Positions 36,814-44,539 of a stretch of DNA of 64,000 bases are shown here, piece after piece. Source of the stretch: Pseudomonas sp. RIT-PI-r (lineage in GTDB: Bacteria; Pseudomonadota; Gammaproteobacteria; Pseudomonadales; Pseudomonadaceae); contig NZ_LIGE01000022.1 in NCBI RefSeq assembly GCF_001297015.1, positions 186,001-250,000 of the forward strand, in the 5' to 3' direction. The translations under genes were made by a program, and so were the position numbers. Every line of letters starts with the position of its first letter. Position 1 is the first letter of the stretch. The notes beneath the pieces are model-generated. The model was not told where the DNA came from. It saw nothing but the letters and a program-made list of their open reading frames with translations, and did not search any database.

Positions 36814-37701
36814 ATGTTCGACTGGAACGACCTGCGGTTTTTTCTCGAACTGCAACGCAGCGGCCGCCTGCTCACGGCCGCCCGCCGTCTGAACACCACG
36901 CACGCCACCGTCGCCCGCCACATCGAGGCCATCGAAAAAAGCCTCGGCACTGCATTGTTTGTTCAGCACGCGCAAGGCTATGAGATGACCCCGGCGGGGG
37001 AGGCGCTGCTCAAGCATGCCGAGGCGATGGAAAATGTTGCGTTGTTGGCGCAGGAGGAGATCACCCAGTCGACAGCACCGTTGGGCAAGATCCGCGTAGG
37101 GGTGACGGAAGGGCTCGGGATCAAGTTTCTCGCCAGCCGCATGATCGGCCTGTTCGAACGGTATCCGGGACTGGAAGTGGAACTGGTCGCGGTGCCGCGC
37201 TTTGTCAGCATCCTCAACCGTGAGGCGGAAATCAGCATCCATCTGGAGCGCCCGGCGGCAGACATGCTGGTGACGCGCAAACTCACGGACTATCGACTCG
37301 CGTTGTACGCCAGCCAACGCTATCTCGATAAGGCACCGCCCCTGCAAAGCCGCGAAGACCTCGGGCGACATGCGTGGATCGGTTATGTCGATGATTTGCT
37401 CTTCAGTCAGGAACTGATGTTCCTCAACAGTTTCTGTCGCAGCCCTCGGGTGGTGTTTCACAGCACCAGCGTTATTGCCCAGCAGGAAGCCGCGCGGTCG
37501 GGATTGGGGATTGCGGTGTTGCCTTGTTACATGGCTGCGGCGGATCCTGACCTTGTGCCGTTACTGCCGGATGAAAGCATCGAGCGCAGCTACTGGATCA
37601 GCACGCGGCGCGAGTTGCACAAGTCGGTGCGGCTGCGGGTGGTCTGGGATTATGTGGTGGGGTTGTGTGAGGCGGAGCAGGGGTTGTTGCTTAACCTTTG
37701 A
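36814..37701 (+). CDS. LysR-family transcriptional regulator
   Basis: A 295-residue LysR regulator: FDWNDLRFFLELQRSGRLLTAARRLNTTHATVARHIEAIEKSLGTALF is the helix-turn-helix, typical of the group that acts on neighbouring catabolic genes. It is divergent from the GMC oxidoreductase across 133 nt, where GTTAG is repeated (36723 and 36744 region), and is the likely regulator of that gene and the transporter. Effector unknown. Confidence 0.9.
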   Translation: MFDWNDLRFFLELQRSGRLLTAARRLNTTHATVARHIEAIEKSLGTALFVQHAQGYEMTPAGEALLKHAEAMENVALLAQEEITQSTAPLGKIRVGVTEGLGIKFLASRMIGLFERYPGLEVELVAVPRFVSILNREAEISIHLERPAADMLVTRKLTDYRLALYASQRYLDKAPPLQSREDLGRHAWIGYVDDLLFSQELMFLNSFCRSPRVVFHSTSVIAQQEAARSGLGIAVLPCYMAAADPDLVPLLPDESIERSYWISTRRELHKSVRLRVVWDYVVGLCEAEQGLLLNL

Positions 37702-37702
37702 G

Positions 37703-37780
37703 ATCAACAGCTCGCAGCCTTCGGCAGCTCCTACAGGAGCCGGTGTAGGAGCTGCCGAAGGCTGCGATCTCTTGATCTTG
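37703..37780. repeat. Second-type REP hairpin (GCAGCCTTCGGCAGCTCCTAC)
   Basis: GATCAACAGCTCGCAGCCTTC... and its inverse ending GGCTGCGATCTCTTGATC; a long hairpin between the LysR gene and arsR. The same type occurs at 59866 and 63915. Confidence 0.88.
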
Positions 37781-37790
37781 TTTGACCGTA

Positions 37791-37807
37791 TATATGGATA
37801 TCCGTAT
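37791..37807. promoter_or_regulatory. Putative ArsR operator
   Basis: Palindrome around GGATATCC (37796-37803) flanked by TATAT and GTATA, 33 nt upstream of the arsR start; AT-rich dyads of this type bind ArsR/SmtB repressors. Confidence 0.45.
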
Positions 37808-37839
37808 ATTCGAATCTCCATATGTGCCGAGCCCGTCCC

Positions 37840-38187
37840 ATGATCACCCCCACCGACGTCTTCAAGAGCCTCGCCGACGAAACCCGCGTCCGCGCCATGC
37901 TGCTCATCGCCGATCAAGGTGAACTCTGCGTCTGCGAGCTGATGTGCGCACTCGGCGACAGCCAACCGAAAATCAGTCGCCACCTCGCGCAATTGCGCAG
38001 CAACGGCCTGCTGCTCGATCGCCGTCAGGGCCAGTGGGTCTATTACCGCCTCAACCCGGAGCTGCCAGCATGGGTGCGCGAAATCCTGCAAGTGACGTCC
38101 AAGGCCAATGCCGATTGGCTCAAGGACAACGCCGCGCGCCTGCAGAACATGGATGGCCGCCCGGTTCGCGAAACCGCCTGCTGCTAA
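37840..38187 (+). CDS. arsR: ArsR arsenical-responsive repressor
   Basis: A 115-residue ArsR/SmtB winged-helix repressor that leaves the operator when As(III) binds. The metalloid-binding cysteines are in ELCVCELMC (C30, C32, plus C36), followed by the recognition helix SQPKISRHLAQLRSNGLL and the wing RRQGQWVYYRL. A C-terminal CC pair may also bind. ATG at 37840 gives the usual length; 37822 is possible. First gene of an arsR-arsC-arsH-MFS cluster, 13 nt ahead of arsC. Confidence 0.94.
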   Translation: MITPTDVFKSLADETRVRAMLLIADQGELCVCELMCALGDSQPKISRHLAQLRSNGLLLDRRQGQWVYYRLNPELPAWVREILQVTSKANADWLKDNAARLQNMDGRPVRETACC

Positions 38188-38200
38188 GGGAGCAAACACC

Positions 38201-38671
38201 ATGCGAATTCTGTTTATGTGCACGGCCAACAGCTGCCGCAGCATCCTCTCTGAAGCCATGTTCAATCATCTGGCGCGCGCCGGATTCGAGGCCGTGAGTT
38301 CAGGGAGTTTCCCCAAAGGCCAGGTGTTGCCGCGCAGCCTGTCGACGCTGCAACAGGCCGGCATTGCCATCGATGGCTTATCCAGCAAGGGCAATGACGC
38401 GTTCGAAGACAATCCGCCGGACATTGTCATCACCGTCTGCGACAAGGCCGCCGGTGAAACCTGCCCGGTGTACTTCGGCCCCGCGCTCAAAGCCCATTGG
38501 GGCCTGGCAGATCCCTCGGATGTGATCGGCGACGATGCCGCCGTGGACGCGGCGTTCGCTGCCACGCTGGCGATCATCGAGCGGCGCTGCGCGACCTTTC
38601 TCGGCCTGCCCTTTAAAGCACTCAGCCGCGCTGAGCTCCAGCGTGAGCTGGATCGTATCGGCTCTCTCTGA
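38201..38671 (+). CDS. arsC: Arsenate reductase, thioredoxin-coupled (ArsC/LMW phosphatase type)
   Basis: A 156-residue protein reducing arsenate to arsenite. The P-loop CTANSCRS gives C7, and the redox relay cysteines are C80 and C88 (VCDKAAGETCP), matching the C10/C82/C89 arrangement of the thioredoxin-linked enzymes. DP in LADPSD is the acid loop. Between arsR and arsH on the same strand with short gaps. Confidence 0.95.
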   Translation: MRILFMCTANSCRSILSEAMFNHLARAGFEAVSSGSFPKGQVLPRSLSTLQQAGIAIDGLSSKGNDAFEDNPPDIVITVCDKAAGETCPVYFGPALKAHWGLADPSDVIGDDAAVDAAFAATLAIIERRCATFLGLPFKALSRAELQRELDRIGSL

Positions 38672-38683
38672 GCTGGAGGACAT

Positions 38684-39382
38684 ATGTCAGAACAACTGCC
38701 CAATCTTGATCATTCGCTGTTCGAAGGCTTGCAGACGTCTTCTTTGGATCAACACAAACCACGCATCCTGCTGCTCTACGGCTCGACCCGTGAACGCTCG
38801 TTCAGCCGTCTGCTGGTAGAGGAGGCCGCGCGCCTGCTCGAACACTTCGGCGCTGAAACGCGGATCTTCAACCCGTGCGGCCTGCCGCTGCCCGATGACG
38901 TCCCTGTCGATCACCCCAAAGTGCAGGAACTGCGTGATCTGGTGTTGTGGTCGGAAGGGCAGGTCTGGTGTTCGCCGGAACGTCACGGCGCCATGTCTGC
39001 GGTGTTCAAGGCGCAGATCGACTGGATCCCGCTGGAGCTCGGCGCCGTCCGCCCGACCCAAGGCAAAACCCTCGCGGTGATGCAAGTCTGTGGCGGCTCG
39101 CAGTCGTTCAACGTGGTCAACCAATTGCGCGTGTTGGGCCGCTGGATGCGCATGTTCACCATCCCCAACCAGTCCTCGGTGCCGAAGGCCTATATGGAAT
39201 TCGACGAAGCCGGGCGGATGAAGCCGTCGCCGTTTTATGATCGTGTGGTGGATGTGATGGAGGAACTGGTGAAGTTCACTGTGCTGCTGCGTGGCCAACA
39301 GACTCATCTGGTTGATCGCTATTCCGAGCGCAAAGAAACCGCCGAACAACTGATGAACCGCGTCAATCAACGCTCGATCTGA
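38684..39382 (+). CDS. arsH: ArsH organoarsenical-oxidising flavoprotein
   Basis: A 232-residue NADPH-dependent FMN protein that oxidises trivalent methylated/aromatic arsenicals. FMN site [16 protein letters not shown], then [49 protein letters not shown] and [13 protein letters not shown], all ArsH hallmarks. ATG at 38684 follows GGAGG with 12 nt after arsC. Confidence 0.95.
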   Translation: MSEQLPNLDHSLFEGLQTSSLDQHKPRILLLYGSTRERSFSRLLVEEAARLLEHFGAETRIFNPCGLPLPDDVPVDHPKVQELRDLVLWSEGQVWCSPERHGAMSAVFKAQIDWIPLELGAVRPTQGKTLAVMQVCGGSQSFNVVNQLRVLGRWMRMFTIPNQSSVPKAYMEFDEAGRMKPSPFYDRVVDVMEELVKFTVLLRGQQTHLVDRYSERKETAEQLMNRVNQRSI

Positions 39383-39499
39383 GCACGTCCGGCCGGCTGA
39401 TTGCATCCGGCCCATGCAACTAAGACCCCACGCCACAGGTCACTGAATCAGCGGAGGTTGATTCAATTCGCACAACCTCGAACATCGAAGACGCTGCCT

Positions 39500-40756
39500 G
39501 TGGCCATTCAGCTCGATCGTCGCAACAACCTGTCACTCGACAGCCTGAATTTTTTTCTCGCCGACGTGCGCGATGGGCTCGGCCCCTATCTGGCGATCTA
39601 CCTGTTGGCGGTGCATCACTGGGATCCGGCGAGCATCGGTGCGGTCATGACCCTTGCCGGGATCGCCGCGCTCATCACGCAAACGCCTGCGGGGGCGCTG
39701 GTCGATAACACGCGTTACAAACGCGCGATCATCGCCATTGCCGCGCTTTTGGTCACCGGCAGTTGCCTGCTGCTGCCCTTCGTTAGTTCATTCAGTCTGG
39801 TCGCCTTGACGCAAGCGCTCAGCGCCGTCGCCGCATCGGTTTTCGCTCCGGCGATTTCGGCGATCACCTTAGGGATTACCGGACCACGAGCCTTTACCCG
39901 CCGCACCGGGCGCAACGAAACATTCAACCACGCCGGCAATGCCTGCGCGGCGCTGCTGGCAGGGTTATTCGCCTACCTGTTCGGTCCGGTGGCGGTGTTT
40001 TATCTGATGGCGGTGATGGCACTGGCCAGCGTGGCTGCGATCGCCTTTGTGTCGCCAAAAGCCATCGACCACGATGTGGCGCGAGGGCTGGACCCCGGCG
40101 GCGCGGGACATGGCACGCAACCGTCGGGTCTGGCGGTGCTGCTGACGAACAAACCGCTGTTGTTGTTCGCGGTTTGCTGCGCGCTGTTTCACCTGGCGAA
40201 CGCCGCGATGTTGCCGCTGGTAAGCCAGAAACTCGCCCAGGCTAATTTACACATGGCCACGCCACTGACGTCGGCCTGCATCGTCTCCGCGCAACTGGTC
40301 ATGGTGCCCGTCGCGTTACTGGTCGGGGCCAAGGCCGATCTTTGGGGACGCAAACCGTTGTTGCTCGCAGGCTTCCTGATTTTGCCGTTGCGCGGCGTGC
40401 TCTACACCTTGTCCGATGATCCTTATTGGCTGGTCGCGGTGCAGTTGCTTGATGGCGTTGGCGCGGGGATTTTCGGCGCGCTGTTTCCGGTGGTGGTTAA
40501 GGATCTGACGTTGGGGACCGGGCATTTCAATGTCAGTCTGGGTGCGCTTTCGACTGCGTTCGGGTTGGGTGCGGCGTTGAGTAATGGCCTTGCCGGGCTG
40601 GTGGTTGAGGCGGCGGGTTACCGTGCGGCGTTTTTGACGTTGGCGGCGGTGGCGGGAGTGGCATTGGTGTTGTTGTGGGTGGCGTTTCCTGAAACCTCAG
40701 TTACACCCGGCAGGAATGAACTTGCTCACGAAAGGGGGGTGTCGGCCGACATTTGA
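39500..40756 (+). CDS. MFS transporter at the end of the ars cluster
   Basis: A 12-helix major facilitator of about 418 residues. FFLADVRDGLGPYLAIYLL opens the first helix; GALVDNTRYKRAI resembles motif A. A GTG at 39500 gives VAIQLDRRNNLSLDSLN; an earlier TTG start (39401) would add residues of no evident family value, so the start is uncertain. It occupies the place where an ArsB or Acr3 arsenite efflux pump would be expected, but it is neither. It may export an arsenical or be unrelated. The last residues (from about GRNELAHERG) are encoded by a REP element at the 3' end. Confidence 0.8.
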   Translation: MAIQLDRRNNLSLDSLNFFLADVRDGLGPYLAIYLLAVHHWDPASIGAVMTLAGIAALITQTPAGALVDNTRYKRAIIAIAALLVTGSCLLLPFVSSFSLVALTQALSAVAASVFAPAISAITLGITGPRAFTRRTGRNETFNHAGNACAALLAGLFAYLFGPVAVFYLMAVMALASVAAIAFVSPKAIDHDVARGLDPGGAGHGTQPSGLAVLLTNKPLLLFAVCCALFHLANAAMLPLVSQKLAQANLHMATPLTSACIVSAQLVMVPVALLVGAKADLWGRKPLLLAGFLILPLRGVLYTLSDDPYWLVAVQLLDGVGAGIFGALFPVVVKDLTLGTGHFNVSLGALSTAFGLGAALSNGLAGLVVEAAGYRAAFLTLAAVAGVALVLLWVAFPETSVTPGRNELAHERGVSADI

Positions 40757-40803
40757 TTTGCATACCTGGCGCAATCGCGAGCAGGCTCATTCCTACAGGT
40801 TGC
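40710..40803. repeat. REP inverted pair overlapping the MFS gene 3' end
   Basis: GGCAGGAATGAACTTGCTCA and inverse TCGCGAGCAGGCTCATTCCT; encodes the C-terminus and the stop of the transporter. Confidence 0.85.
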
Positions 40804-40863
40804 ATTCTCATCCTTTCAGCCGTTCTGCCGATGCAGTCGCAATGAACTTCAAGGATTTACTTC

Positions 40864-41781
40864 ATGTACAAGGCTGTTGCCGTTCTTGCCTTTGCGGCTT
40901 TCATCTGCGGTTGCCATTCCGTCGGCAGCAGCAACCCGTTAGGCGATATGTATCCGATCCTGCGATGTGTTTCCCTTTACGATAAAGATGACATTACGTC
41001 AGATCAGGTCGATACCATCCGTTACCTTGCCAAGCAGGAAAACGGCTGCACAATGATCCTCGGCAAACTGTACGAACGTGGACACGGCGTACCTCAGGAT
41101 TATCAGCAAGCCAAAGCCATTTATCAGGCCGCCGCCGCAGTAAATCCAGCAGCCTATTCGCGACTCGGCACCATGGCGGCAGAGGGCATCGGCGGGCCGG
41201 TGGATCTCGTGGCGGCCAGAGACTTCTATCTGCGCGCCACTGCCCATCCCGGTAATACGGAAATCGAACTCAAAGTCGCCGCCTATCTGGAGAACGGCAT
41301 CGGTGGCGCGCAAGATCTGCCAGGTGCGCTGGAGCACTACTTCAATGCCGGCAAGGCGGGTGGCAGCGAATCCTGGAAAGGGGTCGAGCGACTGCGTGCC
41401 AAAGGTGTGGCGATGACCATTGAGCAGCAACAGCGCTACAACAATCTCTTTGTCGCCATGGTGCGCAGCGACCTCGAGACTTACATAGAAACGGCGGAGA
41501 AAACCCTCGAAAAAGTCACCACTGCGACGCAACCCGGGAAACCGGTTCAGGTGCAGCTCGCGTACATCCCCGGCACATTGGTACCAGTGATTTCGCTGTA
41601 CGCCAGCTGCGGCGATAACGCGATTGATCAGAAGGTGATGCAGGGGTTCAAGGATTATCGCTTTCCCGGTGACCCTATCGTGCCAGCGGGCCAGAAGAAT
41701 TATCAGGCAATTGCCTCGGTCAGAACGGATGGGATGACACCGATGGAGCGGTTTTATCAGGACCGCAAAACAACCCGGTGA
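40864..41781 (+). CDS. Sel1-repeat lipoprotein
   Basis: A 305-residue lipoprotein: signal peptide with lipobox ICGC (lipidated C17). At least two Sel1-type repeats follow (CTMILGKLYERGHGVPQDYQQAKAIYQAAA; AYSRLGTMAAEGIGGPVDLVAARDFYLRA; AAYLENGIGGAQDLPGALEHYFNAG). The C-terminal 90 residues (VQVQLAYIPGTLVPVISLYASCGDNAIDQKVMQGFKDY) resemble a TonB-C-like or periplasmic beta domain, but this is uncertain. Probably a periplasm-facing outer- or inner-membrane scaffold; function unknown. Confidence 0.82.
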   Translation: MYKAVAVLAFAAFICGCHSVGSSNPLGDMYPILRCVSLYDKDDITSDQVDTIRYLAKQENGCTMILGKLYERGHGVPQDYQQAKAIYQAAAAVNPAAYSRLGTMAAEGIGGPVDLVAARDFYLRATAHPGNTEIELKVAAYLENGIGGAQDLPGALEHYFNAGKAGGSESWKGVERLRAKGVAMTIEQQQRYNNLFVAMVRSDLETYIETAEKTLEKVTTATQPGKPVQVQLAYIPGTLVPVISLYASCGDNAIDQKVMQGFKDYRFPGDPIVPAGQKNYQAIASVRTDGMTPMERFYQDRKTTR

Positions 41782-41890
41782 TCGCGAACGCAGGGGAGTA
41801 GTTGCCGGATCGCCACTTCCCGGCCACTCTATGCCCAGACGACAAGGAGCGTCAGCCGACCCTCCGTCGCGATCACAGGGAGCTTGCAGC

Positions 41891-42106
41891 ATGAGCGAAG
41901 ACAGCAAAGTCAAAGGTCCGGCGTCCTATTTCCCCTCCATCGAAAAGAAGTACGGCCAACCGATCGATCACTGGTTGAACCTCCTTGCCGGCCTCGGCGA
42001 CAAAAAGCACATGGAACGGGTCGCCTGGCTCAAGTCCGAGCACGGCATGGGCCACGGCCACGCCAACGCACTGGTTGCGCATCATCTGGCGAGCAGTAAA
42101 CAGTGA
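41891..42106 (+). CDS. DUF4287 domain protein
   Basis: A 71-residue protein, MSEDSKVKGPASYFPSIEKK onwards, with the DUF4287 pattern (SYFPSIEKKYGQPIDHWLNLL and WLKSEHGMGHGHANALVAHHL). Family proteins bear a fold linked to DNA-binding-like helical domains; function unknown. Fits the spacing and strand of the next gene, the DapF paralogue 67 nt downstream. Confidence 0.85.
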   Translation: MSEDSKVKGPASYFPSIEKKYGQPIDHWLNLLAGLGDKKHMERVAWLKSEHGMGHGHANALVAHHLASSKQ

Positions 42107-42173
42107 GGGCAGGGCGGCCATTGGCTGCGGCGCTCAAGCCTTTATCACAAGACCCGCAGCCAAGGCGCCACCG

Positions 42174-42983
42174 ATGCCGCTGAGCTTCCACAAGATGCAC
42201 GCCAACGGCGACGATTTCGTCCTGGTCGACACCCGCAACAGCGCCAACCCGATCACCAGCGAACTGGCCCGGCACCTGGGCGACCGTCATCTAGGTATCG
42301 GCTTCAATCAGCTCGCGGTGGTGCTCGACTGCGATGATGCCGATGCGCGCCTGCAATTCTGGAATGCCGACGGTTCAGCGCTGGATGTCTGCGGCAGCGC
42401 AACCCGTGGCGCCGCCGATCGACTGATGCGTGAGGCTAGTCGCAAATCGATCACTCTGCGCACCCAGCGTGGGCTGCTTATCTGCGAACGCACGCCGGGC
42501 GGCTTGATCGCCGTCGACATGGGCCAGCCGCTGTTCGACTGGGCAGACATTCCCCTGGCGCAGGCGTACGACACGCTCGCACTGCCGTTGCCTGGCGATC
42601 CAAGCGCCTGCAGCATGGGCAATCCGCACTGCACGTATTTCGTCGACGACCTCGGCAGTATCGACATCGCCAGCCTCGGCCCAACCCTCGAAAGCCACCC
42701 CTTGTTCCCGCGCAAGACCAACGTTCATTTCGTGCAGGTCATCGACCGCCAGCACATCCGCCTGCGCATCTGGGAACGCAACGGCGGCATCCCGCTCGGC
42801 TCTGGCTCATGCGCCTGCGGCGCCGCCGTCAATGGCATCCGCCGGGGCCTGCTTGACCACACCGTCGAAGTCGAATGCGACGGCGGCCCCGTCAGCGTGC
42901 ACTGGAGCGGTACCGGCAACGTCACCCTCAGCGGCCCGGTCGAACACCTCTACTCCGGCACAATCCCCGACACACACCTGTAA
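42174..42983 (+). CDS. DapF-like epimerase paralogue with altered active site
   Basis: A 269-residue member of the diaminopimelate epimerase superfamily (MPLSFHKMHANGDDFVLVD; FWNADGSALDVCGSATRGAADRLM; ACSMGNPHCTYFV; VHFVQVIDRQHIRLRIWERNGG). The first catalytic Cys is kept (C73, as in E. coli DapF). In the second motif, where DapF has ACGSGACAAV, the protein has GSGSCACGAAV with one residue extra, so the second catalytic Cys aligns with Ser210 or shifts to C213/C215. The housekeeping dapF is expected elsewhere with lysA, so this is probably a divergent enzyme (epimerase, racemase or dehydratase) on another substrate. Confidence 0.83.
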   Translation: MPLSFHKMHANGDDFVLVDTRNSANPITSELARHLGDRHLGIGFNQLAVVLDCDDADARLQFWNADGSALDVCGSATRGAADRLMREASRKSITLRTQRGLLICERTPGGLIAVDMGQPLFDWADIPLAQAYDTLALPLPGDPSACSMGNPHCTYFVDDLGSIDIASLGPTLESHPLFPRKTNVHFVQVIDRQHIRLRIWERNGGIPLGSGSCACGAAVNGIRRGLLDHTVEVECDGGPVSVHWSGTGNVTLSGPVEHLYSGTIPDTHL

Positions 42984-43095
42984 AACCACTACCAACCCCG
43001 CAGGAGCAAAGCTTGCTCGCGAAAGCGTCCTTCTAAACAGCAAATCACTACTTGTTTAAACGACGCCTCCAGCAACCCGTAAAGCCTTACAACGT

Positions 43096-43394
43096 CTTGC
43101 GCCGTTGCCTACGACTAAGCCAGAATCCGCCGGCTTGTGCGTCTAGGTCGCGGGTTTTATCGTCTGTCGGTCACTGAAAAGCAGTGATCGGGTTTGGTAG
43201 CCCTGAGTTTTCGTAGATTGCATAAGCATCATGATTCGCAGTGTCTGTTCGACACGGCTTTTATGGTGGTCATGCACAGGGCGTCTTCGGGCGCGCCGGT
43301 TTTCTACGTCCCGGTCTACCAACCTGCGCATGGCCGCCACCCTCGTTTGGTAGCGAGAGTGATGGCTCCTTTTTTTGACGTAGGAGCTTCATCA
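43096..43394 (+). ncRNA. Structured 5' leader RNA of the first DUF6124 gene
   Basis: About 300 nt ahead of the gene. Hairpins, 5' to 3': AAGCC/GGCTT (43117-43136); TCACTG/CAGTGA (43171-43187); a 17-bp long-range stem 43264-43280 with 43323-43339 (16 of 17 paired, counting two G-U); GCGTC/GGCGC and CCGG/CCGG inside it; strand TTTGGTAG (43193-43200) complementary to CTACCAA (43316-43322); a CTCG/CGAG hairpin (43342-43357) whose 8-nt loop is again TTTGGTAG; and a GCTCCT/AGGAGC hairpin (43365-43387) that covers the ribosome binding site. All parts recur with compensating changes in the leader at 44540-44836. Confidence 0.72.
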
Positions 43395-43757
43395 ATGATC
43401 AAACCAACACCCAACCCACCCGAAACCGACCCCACATCTCCCTACGAATCCCTCGACTCCAAGCGATTCCACGAAGCCGCCGAACGCGCCCTCGACCACT
43501 ACCTCAAACCCGCTAGCCAAATCATGGCCAGCCCCCAACAACCCGAACGCATGTACCTGGCCAACCCGAAGTACGACAACGAATCCCTGCTCGCCAACGC
43601 CAGCGAAACCCTCGGCTCCGCCAGTGAAATGCTGATCAACTTCGCCGCCATGCTCGACACCTCCCACCGCAAAACCGCGCTCGGCATCGCCCAAGTCGTA
43701 ATGCTCGGCGAAATCGCCGTCAATCAAGCGCTGGATAACGTCGAAATCGCCAGCTAG
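43395..43757 (+). CDS. DUF6124 family protein, paralogue 1
   Basis: A 120-residue cytoplasmic protein, unnamed function, of a family abundant in fluorescent pseudomonads. It starts MIKPTPNPPETDPTSPYESL, has helical segments RFHEAAERALDHYLKP and NASETLGSASEMLINFAAML, and ends GIAQVVMLGEIAVNQALDNV. It is about 93 percent identical to the gene at 44837. AGGAG at 43382-43386 is sequestered in a leader hairpin, so translation is probably controlled. A 9-bp hairpin (CTGTAGCGA/TCGCTACAG, 43771-43800) follows. Confidence 0.87.
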   Translation: MIKPTPNPPETDPTSPYESLDSKRFHEAAERALDHYLKPASQIMASPQQPERMYLANPKYDNESLLANASETLGSASEMLINFAAMLDTSHRKTALGIAQVVMLGEIAVNQALDNVEIAS

Positions 43758-43770
43758 ATGTGAACGATCT

Positions 43771-43800
43771 CTGTAGCGATTCCTTTGTTCTTCGCTACAG
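43771..43800. terminator. Hairpin after the first DUF6124 gene
   Basis: Perfect 9-bp stem CTGTAGCGA/TCGCTACAG 13 nt after the stop; no strong T-run, so a weak terminator or 3' stabiliser. Confidence 0.5.
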
Positions 43801-43919
43801 GGATCTATTACCCCACATTGTTCAGGCGTCGCTTTAAATAGACATGTGCTACATCGCTTGTAATGGCCTGACTTGACGCGATAGCGTTGGCGTCCATCTC
43901 TCGACCGAGCAGTTCTCCA

Positions 43920-44444
43920 ATGGCGTTACACGAATGCATGCACACATTTGAAGAGTTAGCCAAAACGGTTCTGCCCGGCCATATGACCAGAATGAAAAGA
44001 TCTCTTGAAACTCCGCGAGAGATGAAGGACTTTTCAGTGCCCGGTGTTGGCGTTAAATCGTTGCTGAAGCAGTTCAAACTGCCGCAAGATTTTTCGGGTT
44101 GCTACGTGCTGATCGACAACGGCGTGCCTATCTATGTTGGTATTTCAAGAAGCGTGATCAGTCGGCTTCGTCAGCACGTCTTCGGTAAAACACACTTCGA
44201 CGCTAGCCTGGCTTTTCGAATTGCGATGGCAAAACATCCAGATCAAACGATTTCCAAGCTGACGCGCGCGAAGGCAATGGATGATCCTCTATTCGGTACA
44301 TCATTCGCAGAGGCTCAGTCCTATCTCAAGTCACTCCAGGTGGCAGCGATAGATATTGAGAATCCGCTTGTGCTTTACGTTTTCGAACCCTACTGCGCGC
44401 TGGATCTTGATACTCACCAGTGGAATTCGTTTGAGACCCATTGA
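43920..44444 (+). CDS. GIY-YIG nuclease-domain protein
   Basis: A 174-residue protein whose middle is a GIY-YIG domain: SGCYVLIDNGVPIYVGISRSVISRLRQH, i.e. GCY at 60-62, YVG at 72-74 and Arg in SRLRQH. E156 in VFEPYCALDL and a late N-S-F-E-T-H are the remaining conserved positions. The N-terminal 55 residues (CMHTFEELAKTVLPGHMTRMKRSLETPREMKDF) are unassigned. Such domains cut DNA in repair, mobile elements and some toxins. It sits between the two DUF6124 leader units. A weak ribosome site precedes the ATG at 43920. Role unknown. Confidence 0.82.
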   Translation: MALHECMHTFEELAKTVLPGHMTRMKRSLETPREMKDFSVPGVGVKSLLKQFKLPQDFSGCYVLIDNGVPIYVGISRSVISRLRQHVFGKTHFDASLAFRIAMAKHPDQTISKLTRAKAMDDPLFGTSFAEAQSYLKSLQVAAIDIENPLVLYVFEPYCALDLDTHQWNSFETH

Positions 44445-44470
44445 TTCGGAATTCTCTGCATCTCAACTGA

Positions 44471-44507
44471 CCTATTAAACAGATGATCTACATGTTTGTT
44501 TAATAGG
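44471..44507. repeat. 11-bp hairpin after the GIY-YIG gene
   Basis: CCTATTAAACA (44471-44481) and TGTTTAATAGG (44497-44507), a perfect AT-rich inverted repeat; could be a terminator lacking a T-run, or a protein site. Confidence 0.5.
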
Positions 44508-44539
44508 TGTCTCTCGTTGCTGGCTACGCCCTACAACTC

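Noticed and set aside
39401..39499. Upstream start for the ars-linked MFS gene
   Set aside because: The added residues are polar and lack a family match; the GTG at 39500 begins the normal cytoplasmic N-terminus, though this is not certain.
43194..43394. A long open frame starting at 43194 in frame with the first DUF6124 gene
   Set aside because: The second paralogue has no such extension and the region folds as the conserved leader RNA; translation should begin at 43395.
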